NCBI GenBank assembly: GCA_037903475.1 | Contig: JBAJFG010000445.1 | Span: 1 to 64,000, forward strand | Length of the DNA stretch: 64,000 nucleotides | Direction of reading: 5' to 3' | Source: Ancylostoma caninum | Taxonomy: Eukaryota; Nematoda; Chromadorea; Rhabditida; Ancylostomatidae | Shown: piece by piece, positions 34,325 to 42,974 of the stretch | Layout of the letters: each line of letters starts with the position of its first letter | Numbering within the stretch: the stretch's first letter is position 1 | Notes under the pieces: generated by a model | Told to the model about the DNA's origin: nothing | Databases searched by the model: none | Seen by the model: only the letters and a program-made list of their open reading frames with translations | Made by a program: the position numbers and the translations under genes

Positions 34325-34447
34325 TACGTACTAGACGGTGTACCCGGCTTCGCTCGGGCGTTCAATTTCTCCCGGCCTTTTAAAGCTGATCCCAACATTT
34401 GTTGAACCAAAAAATCTTTTCAAAATGTTCATCATTTGGTTATCAGC
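34325..34447. repeat. TACCCGGCTTCGCTCGGG motif block
   Basis: GTGTACCCGGCTTCGCTCGG at about 34337-34356 is a motif I recall from the edges of dispersed repeats in many invertebrate genomes. A reverse-strand relative occurs at about 20355-20372. It may be one edge of a larger repeat whose other edge is the TG-rich tail at 35865-35935; this is inference. Confidence 0.4.
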
Positions 34448-34451
34448 TTAA

Positions 34452-34914
34452 AGGCAGCAGGAGCTGAAATCCTCGACTCCGAGCTGAGCTGTGGGTGATG
34501 ACGTACAGACTCAGCACATCATAAATGTGAAACGAACACAGACAATGATGGCTTACCTGCAGAGAAAATGGAAAATTCGTCGTGAACACGCCTGGCCGTG
34601 TTCGTGCGTGGACGAGTTTTCCCCGGCACGAAAGCCATTGCGGCGCGTGGTTTTGGCCGATTTCCGCCATGAAACCCTGTGAATTGAATGCATTTCGTTT
34701 TCCCTTTGCGCCAAACCACGAACCGCAATAACTTTTGCGCCGGGGAAAACTCGTCCGCGCGCGAACACGGCCAGGCGTGTTCGCGACGAATGTTCCATTT
34801 TCTCTGCAGGTAAGCCATGATTGTCTGTGTTCGTTTCACATTTATGATGTGCTGGATCTGTACTTCATCACCCACAGCTCAGCTCAGAGTCGAGAATTTC
34901 AGCTCCTGCTGCCT
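34452..34914. mobile_element. TTAA palindromic element, copy 1
   Basis: TTAA flanks both sides (34448-34451, 34915-34918). The ends are AGGCAGCAGGAGCTGAAAT and its inverted copy, and the two arms of about 200 bp are nearly complementary (CTGCAGAGAAAATGGAA, GAACACGCCTGGCCGTGTTC on both). The middle is GC-rich. It is non-coding; the frames seen on both strands are the same arm. TTAA target use is that of piggyBac-type and C. elegans PALTTAA elements. Confidence 0.85.
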
Positions 34915-34918
34915 TTAA

Positions 34919-35329
34919 AGGCAGCACGAGTCGAAATCCTCGACTCGGACCTGAGCTGCGAACCCTGAAGTAGGCGTCGCGCACATCACGAATCTGCAAG
35001 GAACACACACAGTAACAACTTATCTGCAGAAAACGGCGAACTGCCGTCGCGTGCACGCCCGGTCGGCCAGTGCTTCGGAGGGCCCGACGCGCCAGCTTAC
35101 GCATTTAAACGCGTGCGGGCTGCTACCGATTCGCTTTCTTCGTGCTGGAACCCATTTGCGCACGCAGGGCGCCGCCGGAACACTCGTCCGCGCACGGAAG
35201 GCAGCATCGCGTTTTCCCGGCTTTCTCGGGTGTTTTACGCGATTTCACCACCGAATATGAGCAATACATCCCCGAAAACCCCAAAATCCGGCGAAATCAC
35301 AAACACAATGGTTTCGACGGGTGCTGCCT
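34919..35329. mobile_element. TTAA element, relative directly abutting copy 1
   Basis: It starts AGGCAGCACGAGTCGAAAT immediately after the TTAA that closes copy 1 and ends GACGGGTGCTGCCT before ATAA (a decayed TTAA). The two elements share one TTAA. Its left third resembles copy 1 (CTCGACTCGGACCTGAGCTG) but the inside differs. Confidence 0.75.
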
Positions 35330-35444
35330 ATAAGTGACCCTTCTTCATCCCGTCTCCTCCCTCAAAAAATGGTTCAAGTTGCTTGGCTGGTAAATAAATT
35401 CTTTTGAAATGCTTGCCTCATCCACGTTCAGCGTTTCGAAAAAC

Positions 35445-35935
35445 TCCAGAAGGCACGTTTTCACCGACCCGTGTGCAAGAATGCCGAAAAACCAATAAAA
35501 CAAATCGATATTTCGGTCAAAACGGTTGTCATATCCGTGTCCAGTGCACTGAGATACCCCAGTAGACATGTTTTTACCAGCCCGTGGGCAAGAATAGCGA
35601 AAAATCAATAAAATCGATAAATCGATAATTTGGAGCAAAACGGTTGTGGTATTCGTGTTCAGCGTACTGAGGAACCCTAGTACATAGGCATGTTCTCGCC
35701 AGTCTCTGGGCAAAAATAGCAAAAAAATCAATAAAATCGATGTAATCGATAAACCAATCGATAATCCCAGGTGCAAGGTAGCCTATAATCTCCGCCGGCC
35801 CCTGGAGAGTCTACATGCAAAATTTGGTCCGAATCGGTTGATGCTGCGCGATTTCTATACGGAGCATACAAACGTACAAACATACATACACACAAACACA
35901 CAAACTTTCACTTTTATATATACAAATGTAGATGA
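35445..35935 (+). repeat. Dispersed repeat with ATCGATTTTAT units (copy 2)
   Basis: Three diverged units about 115-122 bp apart (starting near 35452, 35566 and 35688) each carry CACG/CATG-TTTT, a GCAAGAATAGCGAAAAATCA box, AATCGAT and CGTGTTCAGCG. They lead into AAAATTTGGTCCGAATCGG, CTATACGGAGCATAC and a CA-rich tail. The order mirrors 16525-16945. Confidence 0.7.
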
Positions 35936-36147
35936 TTGCAAGGGACCCATCATGTGAACACGAGTTGTACGAGCACGACTACAACGATCCCAGTACTTGA
36001 TAGCTTTTCCGACCCCTTTCCTCCTCAGAAGGGGTGCTCGCGCATGCGGGCTTTACACATTCGCGACAATGTGCTCAACCGGTTGACATGCGTAGCGGGA
36101 CGCGTGGGACTGCGTGCACAACTGCTTGAGCACTAACACGTGCTTAA

Positions 36148-36577
36148 AGGCAGCAGGAGCTGCAATCCTCGACTTCCAGCTGAGCTGTGGGTGATGAAGT
36201 ACAGACTCAGCACATCATAAATGTGAAACGAACACAGACAATGATGGCTTACCTGCAGAGAAAATGGAACATTCATCGCGAACACGCCTGGCCGTGTTCG
36301 CGCGAGTTTTCCCCGGCCCAAAGCCATTGCGGTGCGTGGTTTGGCGCAAAGGGAAAACGAAATGCATTCAATTCACGGGGTTTCATGGCGGGACTCGGCC
36401 AAAACCGGGGAAAATTCGTCCGCGCACGAACACAGCCAGGCGTGTTCGCGACGAATGTTCCATTTTCTCTGCAGGCAAGCCATCATTGTCTGTGTTCGTT
36501 TCACATTTATGATGTGCTGAGTCTGTACTTCACCACCCACAGCTCAGCTCAGAGTCGAAAATTTCAGCTCCTGCTGC
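36148..36577. mobile_element. TTAA palindromic element, copy 2 (right end clipped)
   Basis: It starts after TTAA (36144-36147) with AGGCAGCAGGAGCTGCAAT and is highly similar throughout to 34452-34914, including both arms. The right end stops at CTCCTGCTGC and is followed by AGCAACTG rather than CT-TTAA, so the last bases and the target duplication are lost. Confidence 0.8.
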
Positions 36578-36768
36578 AGCAACTGCCCATGTCCTACGCG
36601 GTACACCATGCCGAAAGCGTAAGTTCGCAAATGTATTAAGATTCAAATAAAACGTGCCAAGACTGATCAGAACCTGCCGCGATGTGCATCTTTTGGAGCT
36701 TACTTATGGGACAATGAAATTTCATTTATGCAAAAATCGACCTGATATAATGTAAAGGCTATTACCAA

Positions 36769-37245
36769 TCAAAATTGGCATTTCATCCCTATACACCCAA
36801 TGGATTCTGCGAATCTCTGTTCAGAAACCGTCTGAAGTTCTCTATCGCTATTCCGTACGTATTGTGAAGATTTCATACCGCCCGTGACCCATCCATCCAG
36901 CATTGCAATGTGCAGTGTAGAAAATAGAATTGAGATCGAAGTCGAGTAACTTTGCCTCCTCAAAAAATGGTAGCTCACTTGGAGTTTTTTCAGCTCATGC
37001 AACTTGATGTCTTCTTCGAAAAAGCATGGGATGGTTTCGGTAGAATCCGCTTTCGTCAGTCCGTAAAGCTCCTCAAATGAGTTGGTCTGGAAGAATCTGG
37101 CTTCAAAATGTTGCGTAATGACACGAACTAGAGGGCGTTTATCGCCTTTCGCACGACTATCTACTTCAGCTTCACAAAGAAAAGTTTGCCTCGCGCATCG
37201 AACAAAAGTCTTACTTCTCAGAGTTAGACAGAAACTTAATGACAA
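36769..37245 (-). CDS. Unrecognised 158-codon open frame
   Basis: The frame is long for this AT-rich region and part of it looks like protein (RPLVRVITQHFEARFFQTNS, then LTKADSTETIPCFFEEDIKL). A donor-like GTGAGC follows LHELKKLQ at about 36979, so only the upstream part may be exon. Its upstream end overlaps an inverted repeat (37205-37260), so it may instead be part of a mobile element. No family is recognised. Confidence 0.3.
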   Translation of the reverse strand: MSLSFCLTLRSKTFVRCARQTFLCEAEVDSRAKGDKRPLVRVITQHFEARFFQTNSFEELYGLTKADSTETIPCFFEEDIKLHELKKLQVSYHFLRRQSYSTSISILFSTLHIAMLDGWVTGGMKSSQYVRNSDRELQTVSEQRFAESIGCIGMKCQF

Positions 37246-37610
37246 TCCGGGGGGACATCTGCTCCATGCTTCATACTACACCAACCCTCCAATCTGCGAA
37301 CCAGACCCAATCGAATGGCAATTTCAGTGGAAGTAAGTCATTTGAGTGACTATGCCCCCCCCCCCTGTTGAACAGGGCCTGACTAATAATTAACAAATAT
37401 GCATTAATTTCACAAGTTGTACTTCAATTTTCTTATTAATTTCACAAGTTGTACTTCAATTTTCTTATGAACAGATTTGTACGTAATTTACTTCGCTTCC
37501 TATTTCACTTTTGTTGCACCTTTACCATGTCGCTGTCCAGGCTACGCTCGGAGCAGATGTCCCCCCGGACTGTCATTAAGTTTTTGTCAGAGTTACCAAC
37601 CTGTGCGTCC
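37205..37610. repeat. Inverted repeat of about 50-bp arms with GGGGGGACATCTGCTCC cores
   Basis: CTTAATGACAATCCGGGGGG with CATCTGCTCC (37228-37265) and GGAGCAGATGTCCCCCCGGA (about 37550-37569) are inverted. The roughly 280-bp interior holds a direct duplication of ATTAATTTCACAAGTTGTAC (37402 and 37434). It may be a foldback element. Confidence 0.6.
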
Positions 37611-37827
37611 ATTCCGTGCTATGGTAGAGGTTCAGTGAGAATGATCCATAATCACTATATCCTCCATTCAGCCACGACGTGTTCCAGCTTTGCCACGAAG
37701 CCGTAAAGATAAGCGGCGGCAGAGATAAGATGCGGTGGGATGAAGTGGAAAGGAAGCGACGGAGTGCTGGCGATCGGCCTTCGCTGCCCTTCAGAAACAG
37801 CCTCTAATTGTGAGCCGCCGTTGATGA

Positions 37828-37965
37828 TTTACAACGTAGTTAACACCGCGAACATCACTCGCGCCTTTACGACAGCGGAGGGTCACGGCAGCGTCTGCCC
37901 CTCGCTCTGGCTGCTCACGTCACCCCCACTGCTACAGCTGTGTGGTTAACAACGTTGTAAACGCT
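37828..37965. mobile_element. Small MITE with TTTACAACGTAGTTAAC ends
   Basis: TTTACAACGTAGTTAACAC at the left and GTGGTTAACAACGTTGTAAA at the right are inverted with one or two differences and enclose about 95 bp of GC-rich sequence. Confidence 0.6.
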
Positions 37966-39518
37966 GTCACAGCGGATGTGAAATCATCCTGAAGCGAAAT
38001 TTCGGAATATGACCGGGTTCCGGTGCAGATACGTGCAAATAATGAGGACTCTGGTGAAGGTGTAACAATGTTGGATTACGCCAAACAAAATATTTCCACT
38101 ACTTAAACCGCGAATGTCTTCTCTCATAATAAAAAAAGCGGAAAGGCACAGATTCACTGGCCAAAGGAATAGATACAATCGCAGCAAGCTCTGAACGGAT
38201 ATGCTGAATGGAACATTAACTTAGAACCCCTTGAGCAAGTTGCACGCAAGGATTTCCTGATAGCAAATTGCAAGCGAGCTTCTAAAACACCATAATATTT
38301 AGTATTTCGAGCTTTTGCTAGAGAAGCTTCCAAGCTTGTAAGAAGTATCATCACCACTATGGAAAAATAGTTGCCGACAAGCTTTTCAGTTTGCACACAT
38401 GTTCGTTTGGCAAGGAAGTGGTAAAAACAACTAACTTACCAGCTTTTCATTTTGCAAGTTTCTGATGCCATCAGAAACTAGTTTTCTTAAAGGTAGGTGG
38501 AGAATTGTAGCCGATAACATGCTTCGTATTACATGCTATAAGCAAACCAGCTGCTCGTATCCTAACCACATCAAGAAAGTCAGCAATTGGCATTTCACAG
38601 TTGCAGTGGGCCTGCCCTAAATTCTTCTATTCTGTGAACAATAGCTGCAATTTCTATGGTGCTCAGAGGTGGATGAAGAATAGAGATTCTAACTATGGAT
38701 TTAGAATAGACTACTTTCATCGACTCGTCCTCCAAGAACTGCGTATTCAGAATTTAAATATTTCATAACCACCATTTTCAGGCAATGTAGGGAAGGAAAT
38801 GACAGAACAGCATGTTCCTCATTTTGTATTTTCCGGCATCCCAGCATTTTGCGGCTAAGAACAAAACTTAGGTTCATCTGCTGAGCTCATTTCCTGGTGT
38901 TGATCCCAGAAATCATTGGGAGGGCTGATGTGTAAGCGTATGGACATATGACTGAAGCCCAACATAACAGAAAATTCGACGATTTCGTTCGCTTAATCAA
39001 GAGGTTGGAATTTCAAATACCGCATAGAAAACGACAAAAAGAAGAAAGATCAAAGTAAATCAAGCAAGTATTGAGAATACGTAGTTCAATTATCCTTCCA
39101 AGTACTTACAACTTCCGTAGTTATGCAACGAACCAGAAGTCAATTTATTCAGTGTCCACAAGTGATCCCAACTCGGGATAGAGGATATGTGGCAGAAGTC
39201 CACTATCACATGGAACCCCTGCGCTAACTTTTTCCAGCAGGAGAGTAGGAACAACAAGCCCACTCACTGTGTTTGAGGAACTTTTTTCGCGAGAACAGCT
39301 ACTATAAACAAGTTGTCGCTGATAGAAAGCGTGAGACATGATACATAAATCAAGAGATAAAGGAAACTTCTCTGCTCCTTATAAGTCCCCTGACACGGCA
39401 AATGCAAAATTCTGAGCAGCATCATCTTGAGACTCACTGGAAAGTACTGTTTTTCTACAGAAAACATCATATTGTAGAATCATGCGCTTCTTCTACTCCA
39501 CCTGTGCAATGCAAAATA
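37966..39518. other. No gene or clear repeat seen
   Basis: About 1.5 kb of AT-rich sequence. Frames on both strands are short and lack splice or domain support. Confidence 0.4.
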
Positions 39519-40802
39519 TTGGGTTGTTCGGAAAGTAATTGGGATTTTTAGGGGTTTCAGAAAAAAGTTTATTTTCTCACAATGAAAAAACATTAGTCAA
39601 TGATGTATTTTCCGTTTTGTTCGATTGTCTTTCGCCATCTTTCTGGCAATTTCATAATTCCCCTCCCATAGAACTTCTGGTCTTTTTCGGCAAAAAACTG
39701 GGCTAGATGAGATTTGATATCCTGATCATCGCTAAGTGTTTTCCCATTCAAATAGTTCTGCAACGATCTAAAAAAATGGTAATCGGATGGCGCGAGATCA
39801 GGGCTATATGGTGGATGCAACATCAATTCCCAACCAAGCTCCAATAATTTTTGCCGAGACGCCAAAGATGTATGAGGTCTTGCATTGTCTTGGTGGAAAA
39901 CTACTCCTTTGCGATTCGCTAATTCTGGCTGGTTTTTGTAAATTGCCTCATCTAATTTCATCAGTTGCTGACAGTAGAGGTCCGAGTTGACATTCTGGTT
40001 TCTTGGGAGCACCTCAAAATATATTACACCTTTGTAGTCCCACCAAACTGGTAGCATAACCTTCTTTTGATGGAGATGAGCTTTGGACATCGTTTGAGCA
40101 GGTTCATCTGGTTTTGACCATGATCGTTTGCGAGTAGCATTATTGTAGACAATCCATTTTTCATCATCAGTTACTATTCGCTTCAAAAATGGGTCGTCTT
40201 CATTGCATTTCAAGTGCAAATCACAGATACTAACTCGCTGCGTCAAGTGAACTTCCTTCAACTCATGTGGCACCCAAACATCTAGCTTTTTTACTAGTCC
40301 AAGTTTTTTGACATGGTCGTGAACTGTTCCAATGGATGCGTTGGTCTTCTCAGCAAGCTCTCGTACGGTTACATGACGGTTGGCTTCGATTAATGCCATC
40401 AACTGATCATCATCAACGCCTACTGGCCGACCAGAACGTTGTTCATCTTGAAGTGAAAAATTGCCGGAACGGAATTTTGCAAACCAATTGTCACATGTGC
40501 TCTGTGATAAGGCATTAACACCGTATGTTTTACATATATCGTGGAAAGCATCAGCAGCTCTTTTGCCACTATGGAAGTAAAAAAGCAAAATGTGCCGAAA
40601 ATGCTCCTTCTGACACTCCATGTTCAAATTGATCAAAAAATGCAAATGGAAATGAAATCTGCGCACTTTCTCCAAACAGAAACACAAATACGTCCTCCTA
40701 ATATATACCGAATGAAAACAAATGATAACAGCAAAAACCTTCCAAAGCTAGCGTTTGAAAAAATTGTTTTCGAAAAGCCCAATTACTTTCCGAACAACCC
40801 AA
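39519..40802. mobile_element. Complete mariner transposon, 1,284 bp
   Basis: Perfect 25-bp inverted ends (TTGGGTTGTTCGGAAAGTAA...) lie at 39519-39543 and 40778-40802, flanked by TA on each side (39517-39518, 40803-40804). The length is that of a canonical mariner and the transposase frame is open from end to end. Perfect ends, intact frame and clean target duplication all indicate a young insertion. Confidence 0.95.
39593..40621 (-). CDS. Mariner transposase, intact, 342 aa
   Basis: This DD34D transposase cuts and pastes the element that carries it and acts in the nucleus on the 25-bp ends. The start chosen is MECQKEHFRH, giving 342 aa, close to the usual 340-350. The N-terminal half has the paired helix-turn-helix region (CDNWFAKFRSGNFSL, RSGRP, TVRELAEKTNASIGTVHDHV) and the WVPHEL linker at residues 116-121. 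Catalytic positions are D153 in TDDEKW, D245 in HQDNARPH and D280 in SPDLAPSDYHFF, with 34 residues between the last two. The usual TGDEKW reads TDDEKW. No stop or frameshift is present. Gene and ends are together, so it could be autonomous. Confidence 0.95.
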   Translation of the reverse strand: MECQKEHFRHILLFYFHSGKRAADAFHDICKTYGVNALSQSTCDNWFAKFRSGNFSLQDEQRSGRPVGVDDDQLMALIEANRHVTVRELAEKTNASIGTVHDHVKKLGLVKKLDVWVPHELKEVHLTQRVSICDLHLKCNEDDPFLKRIVTDDEKWIVYNNATRKRSWSKPDEPAQTMSKAHLHQKKVMLPVWWDYKGVIYFEVLPRNQNVNSDLYCQQLMKLDEAIYKNQPELANRKGVVFHQDNARPHTSLASRQKLLELGWELMLHPPYSPDLAPSDYHFFRSLQNYLNGKTLSDDQDIKSHLAQFFAEKDQKFYGRGIMKLPERWRKTIEQNGKYIID

Positions 40803-41636
40803 TATGTATGTCGAACGCTGCCAGTGCCTGCGAGAATTGTATAATGCCACCAAGTAAGCCTGTTTTGCTGCTGATGTACTTTTTCAAACTTTATAGTTAT
40901 TAGACGCTTGCTGATTCACAATCCGTCATGATTGATCTGATTTGAAGCTTTGCTGAGATTCATGGACGCCTCCTGGAAGGTATTGATTGCAAATACAGCC
41001 TGGACGAAAACGAACGAAATTTTCTCGTGAAACGTGAAAATCCTTGAAAGTTCCCTTAGAATCCAGCCACAGTAGAGGAAGGAAAGTGACGTAGAGGTGT
41101 AGTTATTTGGAGTACGGTTAGTTTCGTTCGGAAACTCAACCGTTCTGGATCCGCAGAACAACCATATTCATCATGGAAAGATTCCAAAAAATCACCACTG
41201 GACTCCCACGAGCTCATTACACAGTTTTAGTGAGACGTTTTTACAGGAATAATCCTTGCTCACTAACGTACGAAGGTTCGAACTTGCAGGAAAACTCTTG
41301 CGGTGTTCGTGGCGAGCGCAATGCGGGTGAAAAGTCAAACAGTGCAGGCGCACTGGGACTAAGTTGAGGGCATCGGTCTCTCTGCGGAATAAATTATTTA
41401 ATATTGGACTGCAACCGTAACGGAACGAACTCAGCTAAGAAATTCAATTTAGTAGTTGCAAGACGGTCGATACTTCCGTACCGCATGGCTAAATCTGTCC
41501 TTGAGGAATATTTCGGCAATGTTCCAAGCTCGGCTTTGGCGTAAATGCGAAACGAAGAATTCGTGGACCGCTACGTAATTTTCTGTCGTCATGTTTGCAA
41601 ATTTTCTCTTGTAAAGAAAGTAATTGTGGTCGCAAC
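40803..41636. other. No gene seen
   Basis: Short frames only; nothing is supported on either strand. Confidence 0.4.
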
Positions 41637-41849
41637 CAGGGATGAGCGGAATTCCGGGTTTCGGAAGTCGGAAGTTCCTCAATTCTTGCATCATGATAAC
41701 ACTTAATTTCTAGGTTTGTGGAGAATTAGTGGTGGCTTAGTTGTACGAGATCACAGATGCGCTGTTTTTCTTCCTCCAAATCTCCTTGTATTTCGAGCTT
41801 TTCATGACTTCCGACTTCCGGTACTTCCCAATACTTCCGCTGATCCATG
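41637..41849. mobile_element. hAT-type MITE (copy 2 of 2)
   Basis: It starts CAGGGATGAGCGGAATTCCG and ends CCGCTGATCCATG, inverted with two or three mismatches. Flanks are GTCGCAAC (41629-41636) and GTCGGAAC (41850-41857), an 8-bp duplication with one change. At 213 bp it is close in size to the copy at 9057-9267 and appears older. Confidence 0.8.
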
Positions 41850-42259
41850 GTCGGAACGTGGCGTTCAAACCACAGATTGCGAGTTGGAAATGGATTTTAG
41901 CATGCTATCGTGCGAAGAATGAGGCTCTAACCATTCCCAGCAAATAGCAGCATTAGATAGTGGTGAGTGTGCTGTTTCAAATTTATAGAATATTTAGTTA
42001 ACGTCCCTGAAACACCAGAAAATTATTGGGAAAGTGGTTGTGTTGAAATGCATCATGATTGGTGTCTTCCGCATACTGTAGAAGGTGTCTCAAGCAGTAC
42101 TGTTTGCCTTGTTACAGGAAAAGGTCTACACGGGAATTTTTCATGTCATCTCAAGAAACAATTTCACAGCCTGTCAGAAGCATGAGCTTGTAACACGAGC
42201 CTGCTGATATTACCAACTTTAACATCTGCGGCGAATTTCAGTCACAAACTAAGATTATA

Positions 42260-42585
42260 GTCCATTTCAAAAACGGGGATAGCTGAGTATTAGTGTCTAT
42301 GACATGCATTTCTCGCCTGCCTCTCGAAATGCGGCACCATTGATCGCATTATCTCTTTCTCTAGTATCTTCACGCTATGTTCCCGGTGAACACACTGTAG
42401 TAACAGGTTTGTCAAGCGATGTGAACCCTGTGTACAGTGGGAACGGCGAATACAATCATAGACTTCATTTAAACCTTGTATAAACAACACAATACACTGG
42501 GACGCAAATATCGCAGAACTCACCACTAGCAGAAAGAGCGGAGAGCTCCGCGGGAAACTAGAAGAGATCGGAACGGGGTATTAAG
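42260..42585. repeat. Dispersed repeat downstream of mab-5 (relative at 60105-60345)
   Basis: GGGATAGCTGAGTATTAGTG, TCTCGCCTGCCTCTCGAAAT, TCTCTTTCTCTAGTATCTTC and GTTCCCGGTGAACACA occur in the same order as at 60105-60260. The last part (CGGAGAGCTCCGCGGGAAAC) resembles 10400-10450. The function is unknown. Confidence 0.6.
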
Positions 42586-42860
42586 TACTCACAAATCGAG
42601 TGCGAGAAGGAAAGAGAAGAGCTCTAGCGTGTAGAAACCCGTGCGTTGGAGATAAATTACAGAATGTTCCAGAGCCGCGCGACGTACGACGAACAATGTG
42701 TGATTGGTGATCAGGAACAACGATGAAAACATGTGTGTATATGTGCATTTGCGTACATTTCTGTGACGGTCGTGTGATTACAGTATGGCAACTGGCAGAA
42801 GACAAAGCGAGCGATGGTTGCGAAAATGTTCGATGACTGGGTGGGGAGCATCGCGGCGGC

Positions 42861-42974
42861 TCAGGAGTTCTGCTGGTCGTCCTGGGTGGATTCGTCGCTC
42901 TCGTGTTCGCCCGTGCCTTCGCCTTTGCTCTCCTTCTTGTGCTTCATTCGCCTGTTTTGGAACCATATTTTCAC
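42861..42974 (-). CDS. mab-5: mab-5 coding exon 4: recognition helix and C-terminus
   Basis: It begins after TTTCAG with [20 protein letters not shown], the DNA-recognition helix, and ends with a short acidic, glutamine-rich tail and TGA at 42861-42863. Q50 and N51 of the homeodomain are present. Confidence 0.95.
   Translation of the reverse strand: MKIWFQNRRMKHKKESKGEGTGEHESDESTQDDQQNS

Noticed and set aside
34519..34875. Matching long frames on both strands in the 34-36 kb region
   Set aside because: They are produced by the palindromic TTAA elements; the same arm is read from either side.
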